64,000 nucleotides of DNA from Flexithrix dorotheae DSM 6795 (GCF_000379765.1 NZ_KB903434.1:124001-188000); one strand, 5' to 3'; positions 53,143 through 62,214 are shown, counted from the stretch's first letter. A program made the numbers and translations. The notes: generated from the letters alone by a model not told the origin.

Positions 53143-54444
53143 TTAAGCATTTACGGGAACTCCAAAAAGTTCTAATTGCTCTTTATAAAGCTGATGCTTA
53201 ATATTTTTTGGATCTAATTCTACATCACCATAGGTTAATACCTGATCCTGAGGAATATCTTTTATCAGTTTACACCCCTCAGCAAGCCCCATTGGTAATA
53301 AATCTTCACCTCTGGTTACATTATAATTTTCACAAACTCCATAAGTTTTATATCCTCCTAATCCATCAATGGCATCTCCGGCTTTCATGTCTACTTTTGC
53401 TGTAGCCACCACTTCCACTACGGGTCCGGCAATAGGTGCTAAGATAATGTCATCAAAATCAATCATTCTGGAAATAGAATTGGCAATTTCAAAAAACAAT
53501 AAGTGATATGGAATATAGAAACTATATAAAGGTCCCTCTCCAAGTTTTCCGTATTTTAAATATTTCACAGAAAGTGGATCATCAGAAGTAGCATAAATAA
53601 ATACACCTGGCCCTGGTTTTGGTCCTACCACATAATCAACAATTCCACCCAAGGACTTCAACTCATCAATATCATATAAATGGGTTAAATCATCGATATG
53701 TTCTTTGGAATGGTGTCCATACATACCTCTTGTAGCCACTTTCATTCCTGTAGCATTGGCGATACAGGCCTGCTCAAAGGAAATTTTTGTACCATCAGCA
53801 AAACTGGTTACCATTTCAGGAGTCATGTCCCATTGAGCTGCAAATCCTTTTTGTGTAGTTGGATTTCTGTAATGATCCTGTAATCCTTTAATATTTCCAC
53901 AAAGCAATGGCTCAAATCCCATGCTTTTTACAAATCTGTATAAGTTTAAAGTTACCCCTGGCTGATCTCCATCTCCTACACTGTATTTCACCCCATAATC
54001 ATCCGCCTTCTTTTTCAAAATTGGACCTAAGGTAGCATCAATCTCAGCATTGAATGAAAGAATATGCTTTCCATGCTTCATTGCTTTAAGCATCGTCTCC
54101 GCAGCAAATTCAATAGTTCCGGTAACTTCTACCAAAATATCAATACCATTCCCTTCACAAAGCAAGTCGATATTTGAGGTAATTACTGAAGCTCCAGAAG
54201 CAATAGTATCTTCATAATCTTTCAGGTTGTCCACAATTTTATAATTGTTTAAACCAGCATATTCATAAGCTTTTTGAGCTTTTTCAATGGTTCGGTTATA
54301 GGTGGCAGCCACTACCATTCCCGGAGTGTACCTAGTGATTTGGTTAATCATCCCTTTGGACATCTCTCCTGCACCAACCAATCCCACTTTAATTGGATTT
54401 CCTTTTGCTTCTCTGGCCTTTAAGGCATTATCTACTAAAATCAT
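53143..54444 (-). CDS. Homoserine-dehydrogenase-like oxidoreductase with SAF domain
   Basis: This 433-residue protein has an N-terminal Rossmann fold (VGLVGAGEMSKGMINQI, about residues 18-34) resembling the NAD(P)-binding domain of homoserine dehydrogenase. A central catalytic-type region follows (YSVGDGDQPGV, GLQDHYRNP). The C-terminal SAF-like domain spans about residues 340-425 (VVATAKVDMKAGDAIDGLGGYKTYG). Homologues often occur in surface-polysaccharide loci, and no step is firmly assigned. Here it is flanked by an RmlC-like epimerase and a glycosyltransferase. This suggests a redox or carbon-skeleton step in making an unusual sugar, but that is inference. It is followed by a terminator. 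Confidence 0.8.
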   Translation of the reverse strand: MILVDNALKAREAKGNPIKVGLVGAGEMSKGMINQITRYTPGMVVAATYNRTIEKAQKAYEYAGLNNYKIVDNLKDYEDTIASGASVITSNIDLLCEGNGIDILVEVTGTIEFAAETMLKAMKHGKHILSFNAEIDATLGPILKKKADDYGVKYSVGDGDQPGVTLNLYRFVKSMGFEPLLCGNIKGLQDHYRNPTTQKGFAAQWDMTPEMVTSFADGTKISFEQACIANATGMKVATRGMYGHHSKEHIDDLTHLYDIDELKSLGGIVDYVVGPKPGPGVFIYATSDDPLSVKYLKYGKLGEGPLYSFYIPYHLLFFEIANSISRMIDFDDIILAPIAGPVVEVVATAKVDMKAGDAIDGLGGYKTYGVCENYNVTRGEDLLPMGLAEGCKLIKDIPQDQVLTYGDVELDPKNIKHQLYKEQLELFGVPVNA

Positions 54445-54512
54445 AATGATTGAGGTTGTATTTATTTAAAAAGGGATCATTACTCCCTGTAAGGTCAATT
54501 AGTTATATCTGT

Positions 54513-55049
54513 TTAAAATGGACTTTCAAATTCATCCAAAGTCACCAAGCTGATATCCTTGTCAGATAAGATAGGGTTCATATCCGGCCATTCTATACCG
54601 CAGGAATCCCACTTTATGCCTGTATCACTTTCCGGTTTAAAAACCACTGAAGTTCTGTTTAAAAAGATGGCTGAGTCACTCATTACATAAAATCCGTGAG
54701 CAAAACCTTCAGGTATGTACAACATATTCCCTTTTTCAGCATCTAGTTCCAAAGAAAAATGTTGTTTGTAGGTAGGTGAGTCTTTTCTTAAATCAACAGC
54801 AACATCAAATATTTTTCCTGCAATGCAGGTCACACATTTTACATGGCCATGAGGCGGAACCTGAAAGTGCAATCCTCTAAGTACTCCCTTTACTGAAGTA
54901 GAGTAATACTCCTCGGTAAAAGTGGTAGATAATCCTAAATCGATATAAGTATCTTCATGAAAGGTTTTAACCAACCTTCCCCTGTCATCCTGAAAAACCC
55001 GGGGTTGTAGCTCGAACAATCCGGGAATTGGTGTTTCTATTTTTTTCAT
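54513..55049 (-). CDS. rfbC: RmlC/AscE-like nucleotide-sugar epimerase
   Basis: A 178-residue cupin related to dTDP-4-dehydrorhamnose 3,5-epimerase. The catalytic His is in LRGLHFQ, a Lys in HVKCV, and the Asp in FDVAVDLRKDSPTY. The tyrosine acid of RmlC (in the T-N-Y-Y-x-P segment of the Salmonella protein) has no equivalent: the region reads RTSVVFKPES. Loss of this residue suggests single epimerisation or a different product. With rfbF in the same locus the substrate may be a CDP-4-keto sugar, as for AscE, rather than a dTDP sugar. It lies downstream of an internal terminator. Confidence 0.8.
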   Translation of the reverse strand: MKKIETPIPGLFELQPRVFQDDRGRLVKTFHEDTYIDLGLSTTFTEEYYSTSVKGVLRGLHFQVPPHGHVKCVTCIAGKIFDVAVDLRKDSPTYKQHFSLELDAEKGNMLYIPEGFAHGFYVMSDSAIFLNRTSVVFKPESDTGIKWDSCGIEWPDMNPILSDKDISLVTLDEFESPF

Positions 55050-55115
55050 TTAATGGTTGTTGCTGAAATTTTTTCGAGGTGGAAAACTGATTTCAAAAAT
55101 CTTCTTTCCTTGTAG

Positions 55116-55159
55116 TCAAAAACAAAAATAACTGGCAGGGGAAATTCCTTGCCAGTTAT
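55116..55159 (-). terminator. Terminator within the nucleotide-sugar locus
   Basis: On the minus strand ATAACTGGCA pairs with TGCCAGTTAT (55150-55159 with 55128-55137) and is followed by TTTTGTTTTTG. It lies 8 bp after the dehydrogenase stop codon and splits the locus into two transcription units. Confidence 0.82.
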
Positions 55160-55167
55160 CATTTAGA

Positions 55168-56418
55168 TTAATAAATATATCTGTAGTCAAAAACTTTTTT
55201 CTTCTGGATCAAATCCTTTTTCTCTTTGAATTCTTTCCAACCAGTAAGTATGGCTACATTATCAGTTTTTTCCAGTAATGCTTCCAGATTATCGAAATAT
55301 TCAATTTTTAAATCGGGATATTCCTCCTGAAAAGTGCCATTCGCCAATGGATCATAAGCAATTATTTTTGAATAACCTTTTTCGATCAATTTAGCAATCA
55401 CATCCTTACTTGGTGTAAGCCTTACATCATCAGAACCTGTTTTAAAAGCTAAGCCCAGAATTCCAATAGTGTCTGAAGGAGAAGTTTCCGCAGTAATTTT
55501 ATCTACCACAAAATCTTTAACCTTTTCATTGATTTCAAGGTTACCTCCTAATACTTCCGGAGTAAATCCATTTTCTTTGGAAATGCTGTATAAAGCTGAA
55601 GTATCTTTTGGAAGGCAATAGCCACCATAACCACAACCCGGATATACATAACTCGCCATATTAGCCGGATTTCCAGACCATCTTTTATCTTCATGAAGGA
55701 TTCTGAAAGCTTTCGGAACATCAATATCACCAATCGCATCCGCTACCATCGACATTTCATTAGAATAGCTAATCAGTGTAGAAAGCAAGGTATTTGAAAG
55801 GTATTTGATAAACTCAGCCGAGTTATAACTCACATAGTGAATTGGAGCATTGAATGGCTTGTAAATTTTATCTAAAATTTCTTTTGAAACTTCGTCTTCC
55901 ACTCCAATCACAATTCTGTCAGGCTCAATAAAATCTTCCCAGCAATATCCTTCTCTTAAGAATTCAGGATTAGAAGCAAAACCGATTTTTCTATCCAATT
56001 CAGCTAATTTCGCATTGATATGCGGGATAACTTTTTTGGATACGGTAGATGGGGGAACAGTAGATTTTGTAATAATTACTTTAAAATCTTTAGATTCAAC
56101 TGCTAAAATCTGATCGATTGCCCCAAGAATATAACTCAAATCAGCACTTCCATCAGGAGCACTAGGCGTACCTACACAAAGGAATATAGCCTCACTGTTT
56201 TTCACAGCTTCTTCCAAAGGAACATCAAGGTAAAAAGATTCCCCCAATGTTTCTTCCAAAACCTCTTTCAAATGAGGCTCATGGAAAGGAATTTCATAAT
56301 TCTTTAATTTATTTAACCTACTCTGGTTAATATCTATACCATAGGTTTTAAAACCTTTTTTCGCAAATCCAAGACCGGTGGTCAACCCGACAAAACCAAG
56401 ACCTATTACTGTAATCAT
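55168..56418 (-). CDS. UDP-glucose/GDP-mannose dehydrogenase family enzyme
   Basis: A 416-residue NAD-dependent nucleotide-sugar dehydrogenase that oxidises C6 twice to give a uronic acid. The NAD loop VIGLGFVGLTTG is at the N-terminus. The catalytic cysteine is in GCGYGGYCLPKD (about residue 256), where the usual segment is G-x-G-F-G-G-S-C. The central dimer helix and GLAFKTGSDDVRLTPS near 325 are intact. UDP-glucose is the likely substrate, giving UDP-glucuronate for the UXS-like enzyme encoded just upstream, but CDP-sugars cannot be excluded. The start overlaps the upstream gene's stop by 4 bp. Confidence 0.9.
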   Translation of the reverse strand: MITVIGLGFVGLTTGLGFAKKGFKTYGIDINQSRLNKLKNYEIPFHEPHLKEVLEETLGESFYLDVPLEEAVKNSEAIFLCVGTPSAPDGSADLSYILGAIDQILAVESKDFKVIITKSTVPPSTVSKKVIPHINAKLAELDRKIGFASNPEFLREGYCWEDFIEPDRIVIGVEDEVSKEILDKIYKPFNAPIHYVSYNSAEFIKYLSNTLLSTLISYSNEMSMVADAIGDIDVPKAFRILHEDKRWSGNPANMASYVYPGCGYGGYCLPKDTSALYSISKENGFTPEVLGGNLEINEKVKDFVVDKITAETSPSDTIGILGLAFKTGSDDVRLTPSKDVIAKLIEKGYSKIIAYDPLANGTFQEEYPDLKIEYFDNLEALLEKTDNVAILTGWKEFKEKKDLIQKKKVFDYRYIY

Positions 56419-57518
56419 ATTAGTTTACCGTTATTTATTTTCAAGAATTTAAGAAATCTGCCAATACCCTCCTCCACATAAATAGAAGGTTCGTAATTTA
56501 ACATGGATTTGGCTTTGTCAATTTTAGGACATCTTCTATTCGGATTGTCTGTCATGTATTCAGCATCATCTGATTCCTGGAATTGTGCTTTTCCTTTATA
56601 CCCATAAACCTCCTGAGCATTTTTTACAAATAAGTTAGCAAATTCCTTTACAGAAACTTCTGGCTTATCAATGCCTATGTTAAAGGCTTCCAGTTTGCCA
56701 TAAAGCATCACTTTTAAATAACCTGTTATGGCATCGGAAATGTAGCAGAAAGTTCGGGTTGGCTTTCCATCAGAAAACATGATGAGGTCTCTTCCTTCAT
56801 GCACACATTTAGCAAAATCAGCAGGTAAACGCTTGTCTTCAATATTCATTCCCGGACCATAGTTATTGAAAGGTCTGGCAATGGAAATAGGCATATTGAA
56901 TTTGTGGTGGAAAATGTAGCACATGGTTTCCCCAAACCTTTTAGCCTCATCATAACAGGCTCTTGGTCCCATGGTATGTACATTTCCTCTATATTCTTCA
57001 TCGGTGGGAATGAATTCTGGGAATGGATCACCATAAATTTCACTACTAGAGAAGAATAATAAACCTTTTATGTCTCTTTCTTTATAGAAATCAAGAAGTC
57101 TTCTAAGCCCTGTTATGTTCGCATCAATGGTTTCTACAGGATAAATTCTGTAAAAAGTTGGCGATGCAATAGAAGCTCCGTGAATAATTAAATCTGCTTC
57201 ATCGGCTCCATCCACATCACTGATATCATCAGTAATTACATTAAATTCGTGTAGGGTGATTTTGTCATTTTTGTTAACCAAATCATCCAGCCAGTCTTTA
57301 GTGCCGGTTAAGAAATTTTCCAGTGCAATGATTTTTTTGATATTCAATTCGTCTGCGTACCTGGAAAAGAAGTGCATAAAATAGTAACCTAGAAAGCCTC
57401 CACATCCTGTAATTAATACAGTAGAGTTGTTAAATTTAGCTTTTTCTTCTTTAGACAGCTTACCGAGAATGTAAGCCATATCTTCAACAAGAATCTCGTT
57501 TTCTCTTTGATCTTTCAC
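56415..57518 (-). CDS. UDP-glucuronate-decarboxylase-like SDR epimerase/dehydratase
   Basis: A 367-residue extended SDR. The NAD loop is ITGCGGFLGYYF (about residue 31). The catalytic S-x-E is in FFSSSEIYGDP, and the Tyr/Lys pair is in CYDEAKRFGETM (about residue 188). The GPRACYDEAKR segment resembles UDP-glucuronate decarboxylase (UXS), which makes UDP-xylose, more than RmlB or CDP-glucose dehydratase. The first 28 residues are an extra charged extension. It overlaps the UDP-glucose-dehydrogenase-like gene by 4 bp, and in sequence the two could make UDP-glucuronate then UDP-xylose. Another 4,6-dehydratase-like or apiose-synthase-like activity is possible. Confidence 0.82.
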   Translation of the reverse strand: MKDQRENEILVEDMAYILGKLSKEEKAKFNNSTVLITGCGGFLGYYFMHFFSRYADELNIKKIIALENFLTGTKDWLDDLVNKNDKITLHEFNVITDDISDVDGADEADLIIHGASIASPTFYRIYPVETIDANITGLRRLLDFYKERDIKGLLFFSSSEIYGDPFPEFIPTDEEYRGNVHTMGPRACYDEAKRFGETMCYIFHHKFNMPISIARPFNNYGPGMNIEDKRLPADFAKCVHEGRDLIMFSDGKPTRTFCYISDAITGYLKVMLYGKLEAFNIGIDKPEVSVKEFANLFVKNAQEVYGYKGKAQFQESDDAEYMTDNPNRRCPKIDKAKSMLNYEPSIYVEEGIGRFLKFLKINNGKLI

Positions 57519-57640
57519 AGAGTAAGTTTTTTGTTTAAATTGGATTGAAATTTATGAGTATTTTGCAAAAATCAGACAAGGAAAGGACTATTTCCCTTTT
57601 ATTGACATTTCTTAAGAAATATCCTGATGTAAGGATTTTT

Positions 57641-58426
57641 TTAATCCCACTTTTTCCACGGAGCTTTTCCCTCATCCCACATTTTTTCTAGCACGTTCTT
57701 ATCTCTCAATGTATCCATTGGCTGCCAGAATCCATAATGTTGGAAAGCAGATAAGTTTCCTGAACTGGCCAGCTTTTCTAAGGGTTCTCTTTCCCAAACA
57801 GTTTCATCGCCATCAATATAGTCAATTACTTCAGGCTCTAAAACAAAGTAACCACCGTTAATCCATGCTGACTCTCTTCCATCCCCCACTGGTTTTTCCC
57901 TGAATTGATTAACTTTTGGGTTATTATCATTTAACTTAAAAGCACCAAACCTACCAGGTTGTTGAACGGCAGTAAGTGTTGCCAGACCTCCTTGTTTTTT
58001 ATGAAACTCGATAGAAGCAGTAATATCAATATCGCTTACTCCGTCACCATAGGTTAAGCAAAAAGTTTCATCCCCTATATATTCTTTTACTCTTTTTAAT
58101 CTTCCTCCAGTCATGGTGTGCAGTCCGGTATCTATAAGTGTAAGTTTCCAGGGTTCTGCCACACTTTTATGAATCTCCATACTATTATTTGCCATATCCA
58201 GCGTAAAGTCCGAATTATAATTAAAGTATCTGGCAAAATAATCTTTGATAAAATATCCTTTGTAACCACAACAAACTATAAACTCATTTATACCATGTTG
58301 TGAATAGATTTTCATGATGTGCCACAAAATTGGTTTACCACCAATTTCAACCATTGGTTTAGGTCTTACTCCACTTTCTTCACTTATTCTGGTACCGAAG
58401 CCACCGGCAAATATTACTGCTTTCAT
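57641..58426 (-). CDS. rfbF: Glucose-1-phosphate cytidylyltransferase
   Basis: Makes CDP-glucose from CTP and glucose-1-phosphate, the precursor of CDP-dideoxy and branched sugars. The 261-residue protein is full length. The nucleotide loop [13 protein letters not shown] is at the N-terminus with the following [12 protein letters not shown]. The metal-binding [10 protein letters not shown] lies near residue 130, and the sugar-binding region includes [12 protein letters not shown]. It is the first gene of the minus-strand locus. The usual next gene, rfbG (CDP-glucose 4,6-dehydratase), is missing. Confidence 0.93.
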   Translation of the reverse strand: MKAVIFAGGFGTRISEESGVRPKPMVEIGGKPILWHIMKIYSQHGINEFIVCCGYKGYFIKDYFARYFNYNSDFTLDMANNSMEIHKSVAEPWKLTLIDTGLHTMTGGRLKRVKEYIGDETFCLTYGDGVSDIDITASIEFHKKQGGLATLTAVQQPGRFGAFKLNDNNPKVNQFREKPVGDGRESAWINGGYFVLEPEVIDYIDGDETVWEREPLEKLASSGNLSAFQHYGFWQPMDTLRDKNVLEKMWDEGKAPWKKWD

Positions 58427-58470
58427 AAATAATTTAAAGTTGGTTTTTACTGTTTATGATTGGTTTTATA

Positions 58471-58500
58471 CAAGTGTAATGTTATATAATTTTTCCAATA
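58471..58500 (-). promoter_or_regulatory. Candidate promoter for the rfbF unit
   Basis: The minus strand reads TACACTTG (one mismatch to TAnnTTTG), with TTG 17 nt upstream (58496-58498). The leader to the rfbF ATG would be about 38 nt. Confidence 0.35.
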
Positions 58501-59166
58501 TTAATCATTCTGATTTTTTACAATTACAAATACTTGTTAATGCTATTACATTCCCAATTTTGCCATAATTAAAAATAAGCACAAAAAATACAAGAAAATA
58601 TTATTTCAGAAATAATAAATACATTTTATAAAAAAATACAGAATTATATTCCAAATCAATGCACAAAAATTTATTACTGTTAATAAAGTTCAATTGAATT
58701 TTAAAGTAAAAAAATTTAGTAGGTGTATATCAGCTGATGGAATAAAAAAATGTAAGATTTTCAATAAAAGAACAAACTGGTGGATGAAAGTTAAAAAAAT
58801 GATTGTCTGAAATTCTAAAAATATACCAGCTATCAGAATCTAAATTTAGGAAAGATTTCTAATTATTAGACCATTCTCACTCTAATTAATTATACAAAAA
58901 TGTAATATCAACCAGAATGGTAAAATTATTAATTTCTGTAGCCAATACAGATTCAATCCACTCAAATTTATCCTGGCTTTTATCTATTCAAGATAGTATT
59001 TTCAAGTTAGTAAATAAATATACATTTTAACAATATCTCCTTAGAAAATTAACCCCAGGCTTTCTTCAAACGTCATACAGGTCCTGAAATCCGGAAAATA
59101 TTTTTTATCTTAAATTTTTACCTCTACATTGGGACTGAAAGATAATTTGAGCATAGGATAATCTTA
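58501..59166. other. Long AT-rich gap between divergent genes
   Basis: About 670 bp with strikingly high A+T and stop codons in all frames. No gene, strong hairpin or repeat is visible. A near -7 box (TAATTTG) lies near 59144, close to the DUF3137 start. Confidence 0.45.
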
Positions 59167-60141
59167 ATGAAAAGTTTTGATGAGTTTCGGTCATTTATTG
59201 CCGAACAATTGAAAGATGAACTGGACGGACTGGAAGAGAGGAGAAATAAAATGTTTACCTGGAAAGCTAAGCTAGGAGCTTTTCTGGGTGTGGCAGTAAT
59301 TATCCACTGGGGAGTTTGTCTATTTACCGCCTTACCTACATATACCATTTTAATTACAATTGTACTTGGCACAGCCATAGCCTATTTTGTTTTCAACAAG
59401 TATTTTCTTGATTTGGCTATCCCATCAAATTTTAAAGATCTAATTGTAAAAAGTCTGGTTAGTTTTGTTGACCCTTCATTGCAATATGATCCCACAGGTC
59501 ATATTTCGTATGAAGATTACAGGGCAAGTGAGTTGTTTTTATTGAAACCAGATCATTTTACTGGTGATGACCTAATAGAAGGGTCTATAGAAGGAATACC
59601 CATAAAGTTTTCAGAACTTATTTCTTCCTATGAGAAAGAACATCCCGGAGTGAGTAAAAGTAAAGCCTGGGAGATGATATTTCATGGTTTGTTTTTAGTC
59701 GCTGAAATTCCCTATGAGTTTAAAGGGAAGGTTTTTGTGCTCTCTAGCACAATTTATAAACACCTGGGATACACTGGAAGATTGGTGCAAAAACACAACT
59801 TCTTCAGAGGGCATTACATTCTCCCGAAAAACCTGGATTTCAGAGATAATTTTGTGGTTTATGCAGAAAACCTTTTGGAAGGGGAACTTATCCTTACAGG
59901 AAATTTTATGGATAAAATACTGAAACTGAAGAAAACTACTAAGGCTGAAGTTTATATATCGATGATTGGGAATAAAGTATATGTTGGTGTAAATTTGAAT
60001 AGGGAAATTTTTAAAATCAGTCTTAATAAACCACTTACGAGAGTAGAATACCTGAAAAGTTTCTATAATGATTTGTATTATATGCTAACTGTAATAGAGG
60101 AGTTGAATTTAGAAGCATTTCTTGAAAATCAGGAAAATTAA
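59167..60141 (+). CDS. DUF3137 (galanin-like) membrane protein
   Basis: A 324-residue protein. A charged helix (residues 1-30) is followed by two adjacent transmembrane helices (about residues 37-55 and 58-77). A large cytoplasmic domain of about 240 residues completes it, with segments such as GIPIKFSEL and FHGLFLVAEIPYEFKGKVFVL. This layout matches DUF3137, a family of unknown function. The gene is preceded by a long AT-rich region and followed by a GC-rich non-coding island. Confidence 0.75.
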   Translation: MKSFDEFRSFIAEQLKDELDGLEERRNKMFTWKAKLGAFLGVAVIIHWGVCLFTALPTYTILITIVLGTAIAYFVFNKYFLDLAIPSNFKDLIVKSLVSFVDPSLQYDPTGHISYEDYRASELFLLKPDHFTGDDLIEGSIEGIPIKFSELISSYEKEHPGVSKSKAWEMIFHGLFLVAEIPYEFKGKVFVLSSTIYKHLGYTGRLVQKHNFFRGHYILPKNLDFRDNFVVYAENLLEGELILTGNFMDKILKLKKTTKAEVYISMIGNKVYVGVNLNREIFKISLNKPLTRVEYLKSFYNDLYYMLTVIEELNLEAFLENQEN

Positions 60142-60149
60142 GCACCTTT

Positions 60150-60225
60150 GTAATAATAGTTTAATGTGGCTGGCCTGTGGCGCTCGCTTGGAGATTTGTA
60201 ATGTGGTAAATGGAGGTGAACAATA
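60150..60225. repeat. GC-rich non-coding island, possible REP debris
   Basis: Between DUF3137 and rbfA the sequence turns locally GC-rich, with TGGCCTGTGGCGCTCGCTTG and GGAGATTTGTAATG near 60170-60205. It has no open frame of note and only short inverted repeats. Its origin is unclear. Confidence 0.25.
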
Positions 60226-60256
60226 ACAAAAGCCCGGGGGATTAAAAAAACAAAAA

Positions 60257-60655
60257 GTGATGGAAAGTAAGAGACAAAAAAAATATTCAAGTCTTTTTCA
60301 AAAAGACTTAGGAGAAATTTTTCAACAATTAAGTAAAGATCATTTCAAAGGAGCGTTTATTACTGTTACTTCGGTAAAAGTAACACCGGACTTAGGAATG
60401 GCGAAGGTGTATCTAAGTTTTCTTTTGGTAAAAGATAAAGAGGATTTACTGCTGGATATTCAAAATAGCACCAAACTTATTAGACAAAAACTAGGAACAA
60501 AAATTAAAAATCAGGTCAGAAAAGTACCTGAACTTTTGTTTTTCTATGACGATACACAAGAAGTCGCCAGTAAGGTTGATCAATTATTCGAAAACCTAAA
60601 TATCCCACCTGAGGATGATAATGATGATTATTTAAAGGATTATAAGGAAGAATAA
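60257..60655 (+). CDS. rbfA: Ribosome-binding factor A
   Basis: A 132-residue KH-like factor that binds the 30S subunit and assists late 16S rRNA maturation, especially in cold conditions. The family segments VTSVKVTPDLGMAKVYLSF (about residues 37-55) and VRKVPELLFFYDD (about 93-105) are clear. An acidic C-terminal tail (DDNDDYLKDYKEE) follows. The next gene begins 11 bp downstream, so the two are co-transcribed. Confidence 0.94.
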   Translation: MMESKRQKKYSSLFQKDLGEIFQQLSKDHFKGAFITVTSVKVTPDLGMAKVYLSFLLVKDKEDLLLDIQNSTKLIRQKLGTKIKNQVRKVPELLFFYDDTQEVASKVDQLFENLNIPPEDDNDDYLKDYKEE

Positions 60656-60666
60656 AATAATTTGAT

Positions 60667-62106
60667 TTGGTAAGTATATTCAGGATCAATGATCCTTTTC
60701 GAATTCTGGGAATCTTTGTAGTGCTTCTTTTATTAAGGTTACCTATGATCATCAATGGGCTGCCCTTAATTATTCCGGAGCTTAGCTGGCTTTTGGTTGG
60801 AGAAAAACTTGGTAATGGTAGCAGAATGTATGTTGATGTTTGGGAAAATATTGCACCGCTTTCTGCAGGGATTTACTGGCTTATTGATCTGGTATTTGGG
60901 AAATCCCAAATCGCTTATCAGGTTATATCTTCCTTTCTCGTATTAATCCAGGCCATTATTTTTAATCAGGCGCTCATCAAAACCGGAGTTTATAAAGAAA
61001 AAACCTACCTTCCGGGTTTACTTTATGTCGTGTTTATGTCAATTAGTTTTGACTTTCTTACACTTTCTCCTGTTTTAATGGCGAATACTTATTTAATCTT
61101 AGTAGTTCGGAACTTATTCAGGTTTGATAATGAGGCTATTGACCAGGATATCTTTAAAACAGGGTTCTACATAGGAATTGCCGCTCTACTCTATATTCCC
61201 TCAACATTATTCCTCATTATGGCCATACTGGGATTGGCCATGTTTAAAACTTCTTCCTCCAGGTATTTAATTATGATGGTGTATGGTTTCACTTTTGCCT
61301 TTATAATTTATCTGGTTTATTTGTTTACTGTGGGTGGAATTGGTGATTTTTACGATGTCTATATCCTAAGTTTTCTTAGTCTTAATTTAGAGCGGTATTT
61401 CTCTCCAACCCAGTCTTTCTGGCTGGTACTGGTTCCCGGAATTGCGTTAGTGCTTGGATTACTAAAAGCCAGAACAGAAAGGGGGTTTGTTAATTTCCAA
61501 AGCAATGCCCAGCAATTAATGGCTATTTGGATTCTTGCCTCCATTTTTACTTTATTAATTACCCCAAAATTCGCCACTTATCAGTTTATAATTTTCGTAC
61601 CTGCTTTCACATTTTTCACAGTACACTACCTGCTTTTATTTAAGAAAAGAATTTTTGCAGAAATTGCCTTTTGGGTTATTTCCATTCTTGTGGTTTTTAT
61701 TTCCTATAATGGTGTTTACAATTTTTCTTCGGGGTTAAATCCAATTGATTATGACAGGCTTACTGTAAAAAAAGAAGAATCATTACCAGAAAAAAACAAA
61801 AAAATTCTGGTTTTGGGAAATCATCTGTCCTATTACCAGCATCAGTCTATTGCTACTCCGTATTACAATTGGAAATTGTCCCAAAGACATTTTGGAAATA
61901 TGGATACCTATTCCACCTTAATTGAGATTTATAAGAATTTCGAGAAGGATTTCCCTGAAATTATAGTGGATAAAAGTGATAATCAGTTTGCCAGTAAATT
62001 ATTTAATAACATTCCATTGTTGGAGGAGAAGTATGAAAAAAGCAATGAAAATGATTTTCCAACTTATATTTTAAAAGGAAGTCTTGTAGAAAATGGGGCT
62101 CCCTAA
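60667..62106 (+). CDS. DUF6427-type polytopic membrane protein
   Basis: This 479-residue integral membrane protein has about ten or more hydrophobic helices between residues 10 and 365. A soluble C-terminal domain follows (about 370-479, KILVLGNHLSYYQHQ). The layout resembles DUF6427 and, more broadly, GT-C glycosyltransferase-like proteins. The early periplasmic loop contains YVDVWENIAPLS with acidic residues where such enzymes place their catalytic Asp. Function is unproven. The frame starts with TTG at 60667, 11 bp after rbfA. Confidence 0.7.
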   Translation: MVSIFRINDPFRILGIFVVLLLLRLPMIINGLPLIIPELSWLLVGEKLGNGSRMYVDVWENIAPLSAGIYWLIDLVFGKSQIAYQVISSFLVLIQAIIFNQALIKTGVYKEKTYLPGLLYVVFMSISFDFLTLSPVLMANTYLILVVRNLFRFDNEAIDQDIFKTGFYIGIAALLYIPSTLFLIMAILGLAMFKTSSSRYLIMMVYGFTFAFIIYLVYLFTVGGIGDFYDVYILSFLSLNLERYFSPTQSFWLVLVPGIALVLGLLKARTERGFVNFQSNAQQLMAIWILASIFTLLITPKFATYQFIIFVPAFTFFTVHYLLLFKKRIFAEIAFWVISILVVFISYNGVYNFSSGLNPIDYDRLTVKKEESLPEKNKKILVLGNHLSYYQHQSIATPYYNWKLSQRHFGNMDTYSTLIEIYKNFEKDFPEIIVDKSDNQFASKLFNNIPLLEEKYEKSNENDFPTYILKGSLVENGAP

Positions 62107-62169
62107 TGCCACAGGGGCAAAATTTATATGATAAATTAAGCCCTTCCTTGAAATCAGAAAACACTTGGA

Positions 62170-62201
62170 TATTTCGTCAATAAAGACATTCTGCTAGTCG
62201 C
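62170..62201 (-). repeat. Dispersed 32-nt repeat, copy B
   Basis: This is the inverted counterpart of 49814-49845, with 27 of 32 positions identical. It lies between the DUF6427 gene and the mutT stop codon. Confidence 0.6.
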
Positions 62202-62214
62202 TTTAACCTCCCTT

